Source of the DNA: Parasphingopyxis sp.
Lineage (GTDB): Bacteria > Pseudomonadota > Alphaproteobacteria > Sphingomonadales > Sphingomonadaceae
Assembly: GCF_028279465.1 (NCBI RefSeq)
Contig: NZ_JANQNS010000007.1
Coordinates: forward strand, 61,114 to 125,113
Reading direction: 5' to 3'
DNA: 64,000 nucleotides
In this document: piece by piece, positions 37,258-46,140 of the stretch
Layout: every line of letters starts with the position of its first letter
Numbering within the stretch: the stretch's first letter is position 1
Position numbers and translations under genes: made by a program
Notes under the pieces: model-generated
Seen by the model: only the letters and a program-made list of their open reading frames with translations
Database searches by the model: none
Told to the model about the DNA's origin: nothing

Positions 37258-38508
37258 TCAGGCCGCCTTGCCACGCAAAGCCTGGCCGAGCCGCCGGAAC
37301 ACCGACGGTCCCGATTTAAGCACGCCCTTGCGGAACCAGCGCGCGCCGAGCGCGATGGTGATCGACACCCAGAGCAATTGCCAGGCAATGGCGGCCAGAT
37401 GGGGCCAGAGTGCCGGGTCCGACGCGCCTTTGGCGACCATCGCAAAGGGCGAGCTGAACGGAAAAAGCTCGGCGAACAGCGCAAGGCCGCTGCCCGGGCT
37501 GGCGGCGGCGGCCGAGGCAAGGCCGAACATGCCCATCTGAAAAAAGGTGATTGGCAGCGAGAGCATCTGAATCTCCCGCATCGAATTGGCCTGACCGCCC
37601 ACAGCGAGAAAAACCGCGCCGAGCAGCAGATAGCCCATCGCGAAATAGAGGACGCCGAGTGCAAGGAACGGGCCGAAACCGATCGCCGGATCGAAGGCGA
37701 CCATCGTCGCGCGGCTGTCCGGCACGGCGGCCAAGCCGATCATCGCGATGCCGCCCCAAAAGGCGATAAACAGCAGCGCCACGCCGAACAGCCCGATCAG
37801 CTTGCCGAGAAACACAGCCTCGAGCGGCACAGCGGCGGCGAGGATTTCGATGACCTTGTTGCCCTTCTCCTCGGCGAGCACGCTCACCGTCTGCCCGGCG
37901 AGCAACAGCGTGAGCAGGAACAGCAGGAACAGCGCAGTAAAGCCCAGCGATTGCTGGCCGCCAATCGTCGCGCTCGTGCGTTCGAAGGGCTCGCGGGTGA
38001 TTTCCGTGACCGCGTCGCCCGGCGGCACACCGCTGCGGACGTCGCGCGCGGCGGTTTCGGCAAGCAGGGCGAGATAATCGGCATAACGATCGCTGCCCGA
38101 GCCGATCAGCAGGCGCGGCGCATCCGGCGAACCATAGAGCACGGCGGCGACATCGACACCGCTATCGGAAAACAAAGCGCGCGCCTCGGCTTCGGTGCCC
38201 GCCCCGCTGACATCGTGCACCGGCGACCGGCGTTCGAGCGCGGGCGGGGCGATGCCAAGCGGGAAAGTCGGGCGGATCCGCGCATCGGCCGCTTCGATCC
38301 GCGCGGCATAGTCGGCATCGGCAAGGATTACGAGGCGCTGTGCATCGTCCCCGCTATCGGCGATCATCCGCGCGCCCGTACCGCCGACCAGCGCGAACAT
38401 CAGCATGAAGAGCGGCGCAAGCAGGAACATGAGGAACGCCGGTGTGGCGACTGTCGCGATAAAATCGCGGCGCGCGATCACGGCAGCCTGGCGGAAATGG
38501 CTGGTCAT
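37258..38508 (-). CDS. ABC-2 type permease (NatB-like)
   Basis: 416 aa from ATG 38508, overlapping the ATPase stop (ATGA). One N-terminal helix (ATPAFLMFLLAPLFMLMFALV), a periplasmic domain of about 150 residues, and then five C-terminal helices (ALFLLFLLTLLLAGQTVSVLAEEKGNKVIEILAAAVPLEAVFLGKLIGLFGV), as in NatB-type exporters. The EEKGNKVIE motif contacts the ATPase. Exports sodium, drugs or lipids in relatives; not fixed here. Confidence 0.85.
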   Translation of the reverse strand: MTSHFRQAAVIARRDFIATVATPAFLMFLLAPLFMLMFALVGGTGARMIADSGDDAQRLVILADADYAARIEAADARIRPTFPLGIAPPALERRSPVHDVSGAGTEAEARALFSDSGVDVAAVLYGSPDAPRLLIGSGSDRYADYLALLAETAARDVRSGVPPGDAVTEITREPFERTSATIGGQQSLGFTALFLLFLLTLLLAGQTVSVLAEEKGNKVIEILAAAVPLEAVFLGKLIGLFGVALLFIAFWGGIAMIGLAAVPDSRATMVAFDPAIGFGPFLALGVLYFAMGYLLLGAVFLAVGGQANSMREIQMLSLPITFFQMGMFGLASAAAASPGSGLALFAELFPFSSPFAMVAKGASDPALWPHLAAIAWQLLWVSITIALGARWFRKGVLKSGPSVFRRLGQALRGKAA

Positions 38509-39461
38509 GCGCCAGCTTCCATTTTTGCTTCCGCTTCGGCCTCGGCTTCCATTTTCTCGACCGTCTCCTCGCCGACCAGCTTGACGAACACATCGTGCAG
38601 GCTCGGCCGTTCGAGCGAGAGACCGGCCACGCCATGGCCGCATTCGAGCAATGTGGCGAGCAGCGCCTCCATCCCGCTATCGGGCACGTCGAACACATAG
38701 CCGCCATTGTCGCGCGCGGCCTCGGGCGGGAGCAGCTTGGCGAGCGCCGGGCTGTCCTCGCGCGGCGTGTAATGCGCTTGAATCGGCATGGTCGCGCGCG
38801 CCTCGGCGACGCTGCCTTCATAGCGCAGCTTGCCGCCCGCGATGATCGCCAACCGGTCGCACAGCCGCTCGGCATGGCCCATGATATGCGTCGAAAAGAG
38901 GATCGTCGCGCCGCGATCCCGCTCGGCGAGGATCAGCGCCTCGAGCCGTTCCTGGTTGACCGGGTCCAGCCCGGAAAAAGGCTCGTCGAGCACGATCAGT
39001 TCGGGCCGGTGGACTATAGAGCCGAGCAATTGGACGAACTGCGCCATGCCCTTGGAGAGCTTCTTGATCTTGTCGCCCGCCGCATGGCCGAGCCCGGCAT
39101 CGGCGAGCATATCGTCGGCCCGGGCCCGCCCTTCGGCCCAGGGCAGCCCGCGGAGCGCGCCCATGAACGCAATAGCATCGCGCGATTTCATCCCCGGATA
39201 GAGGCCGCGCTCCTCGGGCAGATAGCCGACCCGGTCGCTGACGCTGCGCGGCCGCGTCGTGCCGAGCAGTTCGCGCGTGCCGCTATCGGGATCGATAATG
39301 CCGAGCAGCATGCGCAAGGTCGTCGTCTTGCCCGCGCCATTGGGGCCCAAAATGCCGTAGATGCTACCCTCGGGCACGGCGATATCGACACCGTCGACCG
39401 CGCGCTTCGCGCCGAAATCCTTGATGAGATGATCTGCCGTGAGGGCGAAACCGGATGCCAT
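38505..39461 (-). CDS. ABC transporter ATP-binding protein (NatA-like)
   Basis: 318 aa. Walker A GPNGAGKTT, Q-loop region LPEERGLYPG, signature KLSKGM, Walker B LIVLDEP and H-loop STHIM are all intact. The C-terminal part (about 220-318) is the extension of NatA-type proteins and ends in an acidic, repetitive stretch (EAEAEAEAKMEAGA), an unusual low-complexity tail. First gene of a two-gene exporter operon with the permease downstream; the divergent queG lies 89 bp away. Confidence 0.9.
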   Translation of the reverse strand: MASGFALTADHLIKDFGAKRAVDGVDIAVPEGSIYGILGPNGAGKTTTLRMLLGIIDPDSGTRELLGTTRPRSVSDRVGYLPEERGLYPGMKSRDAIAFMGALRGLPWAEGRARADDMLADAGLGHAAGDKIKKLSKGMAQFVQLLGSIVHRPELIVLDEPFSGLDPVNQERLEALILAERDRGATILFSTHIMGHAERLCDRLAIIAGGKLRYEGSVAEARATMPIQAHYTPREDSPALAKLLPPEAARDNGGYVFDVPDSGMEALLATLLECGHGVAGLSLERPSLHDVFVKLVGEETVEKMEAEAEAEAKMEAGA

Positions 39462-39550
39462 GCCCCGCCCTTAGCCGCAGGATGGTTAAGAGAATAGCCT
39501 CAATCCGTCGCCGATTGCCGCGCCAGCCGGATTGGCGATAGAGAGAGCGG

Positions 39551-40642
39551 GTGGAAGATCGCCCTACCCTGCCGGAACGCCTCAAGGCACAGGCCGAGGC
39601 CGAAGGCTTTGCCGCGTGCGGGATAGCCTCCGCCGATGCCGCGCCGGAAAGCGCCGGCCGGCTGCGCGACTGGCTGGCATCCGGCGCGCATGGCGGGATG
39701 GACTGGATGGAAAGCCGCGCGCATCACCGCGAGCGGCCCAAAGCACTCTGGCCCGAGGCGCGCTCGGTCGTGATGCTCGGCATGAGCTATGCGCCGAAAG
39801 AGGACCCGCTGCGGCTCGAAGGCGAAACCGATATCGGTCGGATTTCCGTCTATGCGCAGGGCAAGGATTATCATGATGTCGTCAAAAAGGCGCTGAAACG
39901 GCTCGCGCGCTGGCTCGTCGCGGAGGCGGCAGCGGACGGCATCGGGGGGGAGCCCGGGTCGGAGTCCGGGCCAGGCGTCAAAGTCTTCGTCGATACTGCG
40001 CCGGTCATGGAAAAGCCGCTGGCCGAAGCGGCCGGGATCGGCTGGCAGGGCAAGCATACGAACCTGCTATCGCGTGATCATGGCAACTGGCTGTTCCTCG
40101 GCGCGATCTACACGACGCTCGAGCTCGAACCCGATACGCCGGGCGAGGACCGCTGCGGGTCCTGCGTCGCCTGCCAGACTGCCTGCCCGACCGACGCCTT
40201 TCCCGCGCCCTATCAGCTCGATGCGCGCCGCTGCATCTCCTATCTGACGATTGAGCATAAAGGCCCAATCCCGCAAGAATTCCGCCAAGCGATGGGCAAC
40301 CGCATCTATGGCTGCGACGATTGCCTGGCCGTCTGCCCGTGGAACAAGTTCGCCGAACAGGCCGAGGCGAACAAACATTTCGCCGCCCGCGCCGAACTCG
40401 CCGCGCCCAAGCTCGCCGATCTGTTGGCGCTCGACGATACTGGCTTTCGCAAGATTTTCGCCGGCTCGCCGATCAAGCGGATCGGGCGGAACCGGATGGT
40501 CCGCAACTGCCTGATCGCAGCAGGCAATAGCGGGGAGGCGGCGCTGGCGGAGCCGGTGCGGGCGCTGCTCGCCGATCCGGATGATGTGGTGCGCGAGGCG
40601 GCCGAATGGGCGATGGAAAGGCTCTCCCTATCGTCACCCTGA
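39551..40642 (+). CDS. queG: Epoxyqueuosine reductase QueG
   Basis: 363 aa from GTG 39551. Cobalamin-binding QueG domain ([46 protein letters not shown]) followed by two [4Fe-4S] clusters: [12 protein letters not shown] and [16 protein letters not shown]-like C-terminus ([10 protein letters not shown]...[13 protein letters not shown]) is normal. It makes the last step of queuosine biosynthesis in tRNA. A Gly/Ser-rich insert ([11 protein letters not shown]) is unusual but in frame. The stop codon sits inside an inverted repeat. Confidence 0.95.
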   Translation: MEDRPTLPERLKAQAEAEGFAACGIASADAAPESAGRLRDWLASGAHGGMDWMESRAHHRERPKALWPEARSVVMLGMSYAPKEDPLRLEGETDIGRISVYAQGKDYHDVVKKALKRLARWLVAEAAADGIGGEPGSESGPGVKVFVDTAPVMEKPLAEAAGIGWQGKHTNLLSRDHGNWLFLGAIYTTLELEPDTPGEDRCGSCVACQTACPTDAFPAPYQLDARRCISYLTIEHKGPIPQEFRQAMGNRIYGCDDCLAVCPWNKFAEQAEANKHFAARAELAAPKLADLLALDDTGFRKIFAGSPIKRIGRNRMVRNCLIAAGNSGEAALAEPVRALLADPDDVVREAAEWAMERLSLSSP

Positions 40643-40722
40643 ACTTGTTTCAGGGTCCACTCCTCCATCAGCGCCGGCGTCTCAGGAGGAGAGGTGGATG
40701 CTGAAACAAGTTCAGCATGACG
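40633..40722. repeat. Imperfect inverted repeat overlapping the queG stop
   Basis: Arms GTCACCCTGAACTTGTTTCA (from 40633) and its inverted copy ending at 40722 (TGAAACAAGTTCAGCATGAC) are complementary apart from a few positions and continue into GTCCACTCCTCC/GGAGGAGAGGTGGAT. The TGA of queG (40640-40642) lies in the left arm. The arm contains the near-palindrome CTGAACTTGTTTCAG. Similar in style to the other intergenic repeats. Confidence 0.8.
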
Positions 40723-40727
40723 TCTGA

Positions 40728-41075
40728 CTACCGCCTTGCTAGCGCTTCCACACAGGCCGCTCGGTCTACATCCTCGCCGGCCGCGTTGCGGGCGTCGACA
40801 TAGGTGACCACTGGTTCGCGATTGCCATTCTCCGGATAGAGATAGGTGTCGAGGACGCAGGCATCGCCGGTGAATTGCAGCTTGCGCGCATCGTTTTCGC
40901 GAAAATCCTGCACCGCTTCGCCGAACAGCCGGACCAATTGCGCCGCATTGCTGCCGATCACACGTTCGAGCCCGGTCGCGGTCATCGGTTGGCTGGGCGT
41001 CGCCGGGATCACCGTCGGCGTGCTTGCGCACCCCGCCACCGCCATCAGCGCACCAAGCGCGATTATCCTACGCAT
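40728..41075 (-). CDS. Small secreted lipoprotein, unknown function
   Basis: 115 aa from ATG 41075. Lipoprotein signal IIALGALMAVAGC with lipobox, then Pro/Thr linker and a domain with LERVIGSNAAQLVRLFGEAVQDF and VLDTYLYPEN. The SmpA-like look (a small domain with GxDxxxLxxLFGEP-type start) is only superficial. The start overlaps the end of the EI24 gene by 8 nt; the gene ends before a repeat. Probably anchored in the outer or inner membrane. Confidence 0.65.
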   Translation of the reverse strand: MRRIIALGALMAVAGCASTPTVIPATPSQPMTATGLERVIGSNAAQLVRLFGEAVQDFRENDARKLQFTGDACVLDTYLYPENGNREPVVTYVDARNAAGEDVDRAACVEALARR

Positions 41076-41754
41076 CGTCACCATCTCCCCCGTGCAGCAT
41101 ATGGGCTGCCATGGCCGCGCTCAGGATCGGCGCGAGCAGATTGGCGACAGGAATCACGAATAACACCGCCGCGACAAGCCCGATCTGCATCCGTTTACCG
41201 CGCGTCTCCCTCCGCCAGTCGCCCCATTCGGCACGCGGCACATGGCGGATCGCGATTAGCTCGCCAAGATCGCGCGCGAGCAGGATCGTATTGAGCCCGA
41301 TAAAGAGCAGCACCGTGCCGACGCCCGTCACCAGCAGCACGAGGTAGAGCGGCAGGACGAGCAGGTTCCAGCCGATCGCCCGGCCCGCCGAGGCGAGGCC
41401 GACGCGGATTTGATCACTATAGCCCGCAACCTGCGCGACTTCAGCCTTGTCGGGATAATGTTTGCGCTCGACGGCATCGACGATCTCGTCGGTGAAGATG
41501 GAGATGACGCCCATCGCGACCGCGCGGAACATCAGCCAGAAGCTCAAGCCGGCGATCACCACCGCGCTGGCCGCCGCCGCGAGCCCCCCGCCCTCGCCCC
41601 AGCCCAGCCAGTCGAACAGCCAGATCAGCGCCCAATAGACGGCGAACCCGCCGATCAGGAACAGCAGGATCGTCAGGCCCAGCGACTTGGCGAGCACCTT
41701 GAGGAAGGCCGGATCGCCAAGCTGGCCAAGCGAGAGGAGCAGCGCGCGGAACAT
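41068..41754 (-). CDS. EI24-domain membrane protein (CysZ-like)
   Basis: 228 aa with about four or five hydrophobic helices (LTILLFLIGGFAVYWALIWLF, LAAAASAVVIAGLSFWLMF, NLLVLPLYLVLLVTGVGTVLLFIGLNT, IGLVAAVLFVIPVANLLAPILSAAMAAHML) and DLGELIAIRHVPRAEW between them, the pattern of EI24/CysZ family proteins, including sulfate permease CysZ. Role here unknown. Overlaps the lipoprotein gene and probably shares its transcript. Confidence 0.8.
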   Translation of the reverse strand: MFRALLLSLGQLGDPAFLKVLAKSLGLTILLFLIGGFAVYWALIWLFDWLGWGEGGGLAAAASAVVIAGLSFWLMFRAVAMGVISIFTDEIVDAVERKHYPDKAEVAQVAGYSDQIRVGLASAGRAIGWNLLVLPLYLVLLVTGVGTVLLFIGLNTILLARDLGELIAIRHVPRAEWGDWRRETRGKRMQIGLVAAVLFVIPVANLLAPILSAAMAAHMLHGGDGDDA

Positions 41755-41844
41755 GCGAGTGTGATGCAGACCGGGATTTGGCGCGTCAATCGCCTGTGGA
41801 GTTGCGCCCGGCAGAACAGGCGACTAGGGGCAGTTCACATTTCC

Positions 41845-41926
41845 GTCATTCCGGACTTGATCCGGAATCCAGGGCAGCCGGCGGCATCGCTTTTAGCCTT
41901 GGATTCCGGATCAAGTCCGGAATGAC
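41845..41926. repeat. Inverted repeat (GTCATTCCGGACTTGATCCG family)
   Basis: Left arm GTCATTCCGGACTTGATCCGG... from 41845, right arm ...CCGGATCAAGTCCGGAATGAC ending 41926, complementary over about 28 bp with a loop of about 26 bases. A second member of the same family lies at 49102-49182. It precedes the PfkB gene and follows the EI24 gene start; it may separate the two divergent promoters. Confidence 0.85.
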
Positions 41927-41966
41927 GTTTGTCTATTGTTTAGCGCGCAGCGCCCGAGGAGACCCA

Positions 41967-42965
41967 ATGTCCGAACCCGCTCTCGATATCGTCGCCATCG
42001 GCAATGCCATTGTCGATGTGATCGCCCAGGCTGACGATGCGTTTATCGCCTCCGAGGGCCTCTCCAAAGGCGCGATGCAATTGCTGTTCACGACCGAGGA
42101 AGCCGAAGCGCTTTACGCCAAGATGGGCCCGGGCGTGGAAGCGAGCGGCGGTTCGGCGGCGAATACGGTCGCCGGCATAGCGGCGCTGGGCGGCAGATGC
42201 GGCTTTATCGGGCAGGTTGCGGATGACGAGCTCGGCAAGGTCTTCCGGCACGATATCACAGCGCTCGGCGTCGCCTTCGATACGCCCGTCCGGTCCGGCG
42301 AACCGGCGACGGCGCGCAGCCTGATCCTCGTCACGCCGGATGGCGAGCGAACGATGAACACTTTCCTCGGAGCGTCGCAGCACCTGCCGGCATCCGCGCT
42401 CGATACAAACCTGATCGAGAGCGCGGCGATCCTCTATCTCGAAGGCTATCTCTGGGACCCCGAAGACCCGCGCGCGGCGATGGACAAGGCGATCGATATC
42501 GCGCGGAATGCGGGCGGCCGGGTCGCCTTCACCCTCTCCGACGGTTTTTGCGTCGACCGCCATCGCGGCGACTTCCTGAAACTGCTCGACGATGGACGAA
42601 TCGACATCCTCTTCGCCAATGAGGACGAAATAATGTCGCTGCACGAAACCGACGATTTCGACGCCGCCGTCGCCGCGACTGCCGCCAAAACACCGCTCCT
42701 CGTCGTCACGCGCAGCGAGAAGGGAGCGATCGCCGTGAAGGATGGCGAACGCGTCACCGTCTCCGCCGAACCGATCGACCGGGTCGTCGACGCGACGGGC
42801 GCGGGCGACCAGTTCGCTGCCGGCTTCCTCGCCGGCCAGGCCGAGGGCCGGTCGATCGAAGACAGCCTCATCATGGGCGCCGTCTGCGCCGCCGAAGTGA
42901 TCCAGCATTATGGCCCGCGGCCCGAAGCGGACATCAAAGAACTCGTCCGGCAACGGCTCGGCTAG
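41967..42965 (+). CDS. PfkB-family carbohydrate/nucleoside kinase (adenosine kinase-like)
   Basis: 332 aa from ATG 41967 with GAGGAG upstream. GNAIVDVIAQADDAFI, GGSAANTVAGIAALGG and the C-terminal signature DATGAGDQFAAGFLAG (anion hole and catalytic Asp) define the ribokinase/PfkB family. The overall form resembles adenosine kinases of alphaproteobacteria, which salvage adenosine to AMP. Sugar specificity cannot be settled from motifs. Convergent with the GrpB-family gene (4-bp overlap). Confidence 0.88.
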   Translation: MSEPALDIVAIGNAIVDVIAQADDAFIASEGLSKGAMQLLFTTEEAEALYAKMGPGVEASGGSAANTVAGIAALGGRCGFIGQVADDELGKVFRHDITALGVAFDTPVRSGEPATARSLILVTPDGERTMNTFLGASQHLPASALDTNLIESAAILYLEGYLWDPEDPRAAMDKAIDIARNAGGRVAFTLSDGFCVDRHRGDFLKLLDDGRIDILFANEDEIMSLHETDDFDAAVAATAAKTPLLVVTRSEKGAIAVKDGERVTVSAEPIDRVVDATGAGDQFAAGFLAGQAEGRSIEDSLIMGAVCAAEVIQHYGPRPEADIKELVRQRLG

Positions 42966-43486
42966 TCCGCCCCGGCCAGCGCCAAAATCCGCGCGACGAA
43001 ATCGTCCTTGCCGCGCGTATAGGCCTCCCGATCGTCCCCATGCCGCCTGGAAAGTTCGGCCTTAAGGTCGGCGTAGCGGCGTGCTTCGTCCGGATGGGCG
43101 CGCAGATGATCGCGAAACGCAAGCCGATCCGTCATCAACGGGCCGGGCTCGCACACATGCACATGATGCGTCCGCCGCTCGCCAAAGGGCGGCATGCCCT
43201 TCACGAAGAACAACCGGTCGGCATCGGGGTTATCGGCCCAGAAGACATAATCGAGCGGCTTAAGCGCCTCGGGAAAGCGGCCCCGCGCCTGCTCGACCGA
43301 CGGAACGGCGATCATGATGTCGATGATCGGCTTGGCCGCCAGACCCGGTACCGCCGTGCTCCCGACATGTTCGATAGCCAACACTGTTTCATCCGCCAGC
43401 GTTTCGGCTATCCGGCATTTTTCGGCTTCGAACTGTGCCGACCATTGCGGATCAGGATCGACGAACTCAATCCTGTCCGACGCCAT
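42962..43486 (-). CDS. GrpB family (UPF0157) nucleotidyltransferase-like protein
   Basis: 174 aa. IEHVGSTAVPGLAAKPIIDIMIAVPS is the GrpB/UPF0157 hallmark (GS-x(n)-D-x-D nucleotidyltransferase strand), with HHVHVCEPG and HPDEARRYADLKAELS typical of the family. Cellular function unknown. Starts four bases after the NSS transporter stop and is likely co-transcribed with it. Confidence 0.88.
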   Translation of the reverse strand: MASDRIEFVDPDPQWSAQFEAEKCRIAETLADETVLAIEHVGSTAVPGLAAKPIIDIMIAVPSVEQARGRFPEALKPLDYVFWADNPDADRLFFVKGMPPFGERRTHHVHVCEPGPLMTDRLAFRDHLRAHPDEARRYADLKAELSRRHGDDREAYTRGKDDFVARILALAGAD

Positions 43487-43490
43487 CTCG

Positions 43491-44954
43491 CTAATTGCCG
43501 AGGAGACCCGGGAACAGGCCGAATAGCAGGATCGCGGCGATCACGAGCGGGCAGAGCCAACGCACAAGAAACCGCCAAAACAGGTGCAGCCCTCCGCTGA
43601 GCCCATTCTCGCTGTCGATCAACTTCTTATCGGCAATCCAGCCGACAAATAGCGCGACGAGCAGCGCCGACACCGGCAGCATGATCTTGGCCGTCAATTC
43701 ATCGATTATGCCGAATACAGGCTGCCCCGAGAAGATCAGGAAATCGAGCGGTGTAAATTCGGCCTGGCTGTTGAACGAGAAGCTCGCCCAGGCGCCGATC
43801 AGATAGGCCGTGCCGCCGAGGATTAGCGTCGCCACGGGCCGCGACAAATTGAAGCGGCGAATAGCCCAGCTCACCGAGGCCTCAAGCAGGGCGACCGAAC
43901 TGGTGAGCGCGGCGAAAACCACCATGATGAAGAATAGCAGGCCGATCAACGATCCGGCCGGCATTGTCTGAAAGGCAACCGGCAGGTTGATGAACAGCAG
44001 TCCAAGCCCGCCTTGGACCTGCTGCTCGCCCGAAAGAACGGCGCTGACATCGCTTGCCGCCATTGCGCCGAAAACGATCGGAAAAATCGCCAATCCGGCG
44101 ATGATCGCAACCGATGTGTCGGCCGTCGCGATCTGCCCGGACGTCTTTGCGAGATTGGTTTCGCGTGACGCATAGGCCCCATAGGTGATCATCATCGCCG
44201 ACCCCAAAGAGAGCGAAAACAGCGCTTGGCCGAGCGCGGAAAGCTGGACGGTCGGGTCGAGCAGCCGGTTGGCGTCAAAAGCGAAAAGGAACTCCAGCGC
44301 TGCGCCGAAAGCACCGGAGAATGCGCCGTAAACCGTAATGCTCAGTAGCAGGACAAAAAAGGCTGGCATCAGCCAGACCGCGATCTTCTCAATCCCGTCC
44401 AAAACGCCGCGCGCGACGACGAACACTGTCACAGCCATGAAGATTGCATGCATCACGAGCATCGTCATGCTGTCTGCCTGCAGCGCTGGGAGAATGCCCC
44501 GCACCTCTTCGACCGTTCTGTCCGGCAGCGCCCCCGCAAAAGGGGCTCCCGATCCGATTGCGCCAGCGAAATCGCTGGCGAATACGCCGATGAAATAGAC
44601 TATCCAACCGGCAAGAACGCTATAATAGGTGAGAATCAGGAAAGCCGCGACCATGCCGACGCCCGCCGCAACAGACCACCATCCTGACGCGTTCGATTCA
44701 GCGGCAACGCGCTTGACGCTCTCGATTGCCGAGGATTTTCCGTGCCGGCCGATCAGCGTTTCTGAAAGCAGCACCGGCAAGCCGATCAGCGCCACGCAAA
44801 ATATATAGAAGATGACGAACGCCCCACCGCCATTCGCCCCGGCTTCGGCTGGAAAGCGCACGAGATTGCCAAGACCGACGGCCGAACCGACCGCCGCCAT
44901 GACGAACGCCCAGCGCGAAGACCAGCCCTCGCCCCCTTGCGTTGCTACCGCCAC
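43491..44954 (-). CDS. Neurotransmitter:sodium symporter (NSS/SNF) family transporter
   Basis: 487 aa from GTG 44954, six bases after GGGGAG; GTG 44960 is also possible. About 12 transmembrane helices. TM1 has the unwound sodium-binding stretch GSAVGLGNLVRFPAEAGANGGGAF; later helices have SLGSAMMITYGAYASR (sodium sites) and VALLEASVSWAIRRF. Such proteins import amino acids or similar with sodium, as LeuT and TnaT do; the substrate is unknown. The downstream GrpB gene is in the same transcript. Confidence 0.92.
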   Translation of the reverse strand: MAVATQGGEGWSSRWAFVMAAVGSAVGLGNLVRFPAEAGANGGGAFVIFYIFCVALIGLPVLLSETLIGRHGKSSAIESVKRVAAESNASGWWSVAAGVGMVAAFLILTYYSVLAGWIVYFIGVFASDFAGAIGSGAPFAGALPDRTVEEVRGILPALQADSMTMLVMHAIFMAVTVFVVARGVLDGIEKIAVWLMPAFFVLLLSITVYGAFSGAFGAALEFLFAFDANRLLDPTVQLSALGQALFSLSLGSAMMITYGAYASRETNLAKTSGQIATADTSVAIIAGLAIFPIVFGAMAASDVSAVLSGEQQVQGGLGLLFINLPVAFQTMPAGSLIGLLFFIMVVFAALTSSVALLEASVSWAIRRFNLSRPVATLILGGTAYLIGAWASFSFNSQAEFTPLDFLIFSGQPVFGIIDELTAKIMLPVSALLVALFVGWIADKKLIDSENGLSGGLHLFWRFLVRWLCPLVIAAILLFGLFPGLLGN

Positions 44955-45033
44955 ACTCACTCTCCCCGAAAACTCTATGCTTTTGTTACGCGGCTACCTA
45001 GCGGGTCGTGCGCGCTAGGGGAAGCGGGGGAAG

Positions 45034-45080
45034 GTGTTCGCCAGTGCGGCGCCTGAGGCGAAGCCGAAGGTCTGACAAAC
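45034..45080 (-). repeat. Second copy of the TTTGTCAGA repeat module
   Basis: On the minus strand TTTGTCAGACCTTCGGCTTC then GCCTCAGGCGCCGCACTGGC, which matches the two left modules of the nested repeat at 24613-24690 (TTTGTCAGACCTTCGCTTCG, CTCAGGCGCGGCA). It separates the HIT gene and the transporter gene. It indicates an interspersed repeat family in this genome. Confidence 0.7.
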
Positions 45081-45461
45081 CTAAATCCGCGCAAGCATAG
45101 GCCCAAGCGGGCGGCCGCCGAACAGGTGCACATGCAAATGCGGGACTTCCTGATGGCCATGGCCGCCGATATTGGCGAGCAGGCGATAGCCGGGTTCGAC
45201 GAGATCGAGGTCGCGGGCGATCTCGCCGACCTTGCGGACGAAATGACCGATTTCCACGTCGCTGGCCCTGGCACTGAAATCGTCCCAGCTCACATAGTCG
45301 CCTTTGGGGATCACCAGCACATGGATCGGCGCCTGCGGATTTATATCCTTGAAGGCGAGCACATGCTCGTCCTCATAGACCGTCTCGTTGGGGATCTCCC
45401 CGCGCAGTATCTTGGCGAAGATATTGTCGGGATCATAGGGCTGGGTGGCATCGATAGGCAT
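45081..45461 (-). CDS. HIT family (histidine triad) hydrolase
   Basis: 126 aa from ATG 45461 (AAGGA before it). NIFAKILRGEIPNETVYEDEHVLAFKDINPQAPIHVLVIPK and the active-site triad HLHVHLFGG define the HIT (HinT-like) family, which hydrolyses nucleotide phosphoramidates. Normal length. Opposite to the secreted-protein gene at 45568. Confidence 0.93.
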   Translation of the reverse strand: MPIDATQPYDPDNIFAKILRGEIPNETVYEDEHVLAFKDINPQAPIHVLVIPKGDYVSWDDFSARASDVEIGHFVRKVGEIARDLDLVEPGYRLLANIGGHGHQEVPHLHVHLFGGRPLGPMLARI

Positions 45462-45567
45462 GGATAATCCTTTGTCATTGGCTTGCGCCATCCTATGATT
45501 GCGATCACAGCATATCCAGTGCGGCGATGATAGCGTCGGCGTCTGACATCGGGGGGGAGAGAGCAAA

Positions 45568-46023
45568 ATGACCACGATACGAACCGCCGCACTTATGGCT
45601 GCGCTGAGCCTGCCTATTGCCGCACAGGCGCAACCGACCGGCTTTGAGGATTGCGAAGATGCTTGGCCCGCCCAGCTCCAGAATCTAGCGATAGGCGAGA
45701 ATGGCGAGGGTATCCGGACATTTTACAACGGGGCTGTCACCCTTTTGCAGATCGATACGATCGAACCGGCCGCGGGTTCGGGCGGGATCATCGTGATGAT
45801 GTGGACCGGTTCGGAGCTTAGCGATATCGAGAGGCATTGCTGGGTTACTGCCGGCCATGGCGGAATCGATGTCGATGCAACCGAATCCAGCTACGATCCG
45901 GCCGAAGGGCTGACCCTGTCCGTTCCGACGCGCAGCTACAGCCAGGAGGATGGCAGCCTGATCGAGGGAACGCTCCGGTTCCGTCTCAATGTCGCTGCGG
46001 GCACATTGACGCCGCTGCCATAA
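45568..46023 (+). CDS. Secreted protein of unknown function
   Basis: 151 aa with a signal peptide (ALMAALSLPIAAQAQ). Mature part is beta-rich with two Cys (DCEDAWP, RHCWVTAGHGG) that may form a disulfide, and SGGIIVMMWTGSELSDIE. No family recognised. The stop is followed by 117 bp with palindromic AT-rich DNA and then the PEP-CTERM gene. Confidence 0.65.
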   Translation: MTTIRTAALMAALSLPIAAQAQPTGFEDCEDAWPAQLQNLAIGENGEGIRTFYNGAVTLLQIDTIEPAAGSGGIIVMMWTGSELSDIERHCWVTAGHGGIDVDATESSYDPAEGLTLSVPTRSYSQEDGSLIEGTLRFRLNVAAGTLTPLP

Positions 46024-46047
46024 TCGGCGAGATCGCAAACTGCTTAT

Positions 46048-46074
46048 GGTAAACGAAAATTTTCGAAATTTACC
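46048..46074. promoter_or_regulatory. AT-rich palindromic region upstream of the PEP-CTERM gene
   Basis: CGAAAATTTTCG (46054-46065) is a perfect 12-bp palindrome, flanked by GGTAAA and TTTACC (46048-46053, 46069-46074). It lies 67-93 bp before the PEP-CTERM ATG in otherwise GC-rich DNA. Could be an operator; no consensus recognised. Confidence 0.35.
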
Positions 46075-46140
46075 TTGTTCATAAGGACTTAATTAAGATT
46101 TAGAAAATATTAACGGCCTCGCTAATTGGGAGGCATACCA

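Noticed and set aside
35725..38700. Long plus-strand open frames opposite P450 copy 3 and the ABC exporter
   Set aside because: GC-rich antisense frames, charged repetitive translations, no start context; the P450 and ABC motifs lie on the minus strand.
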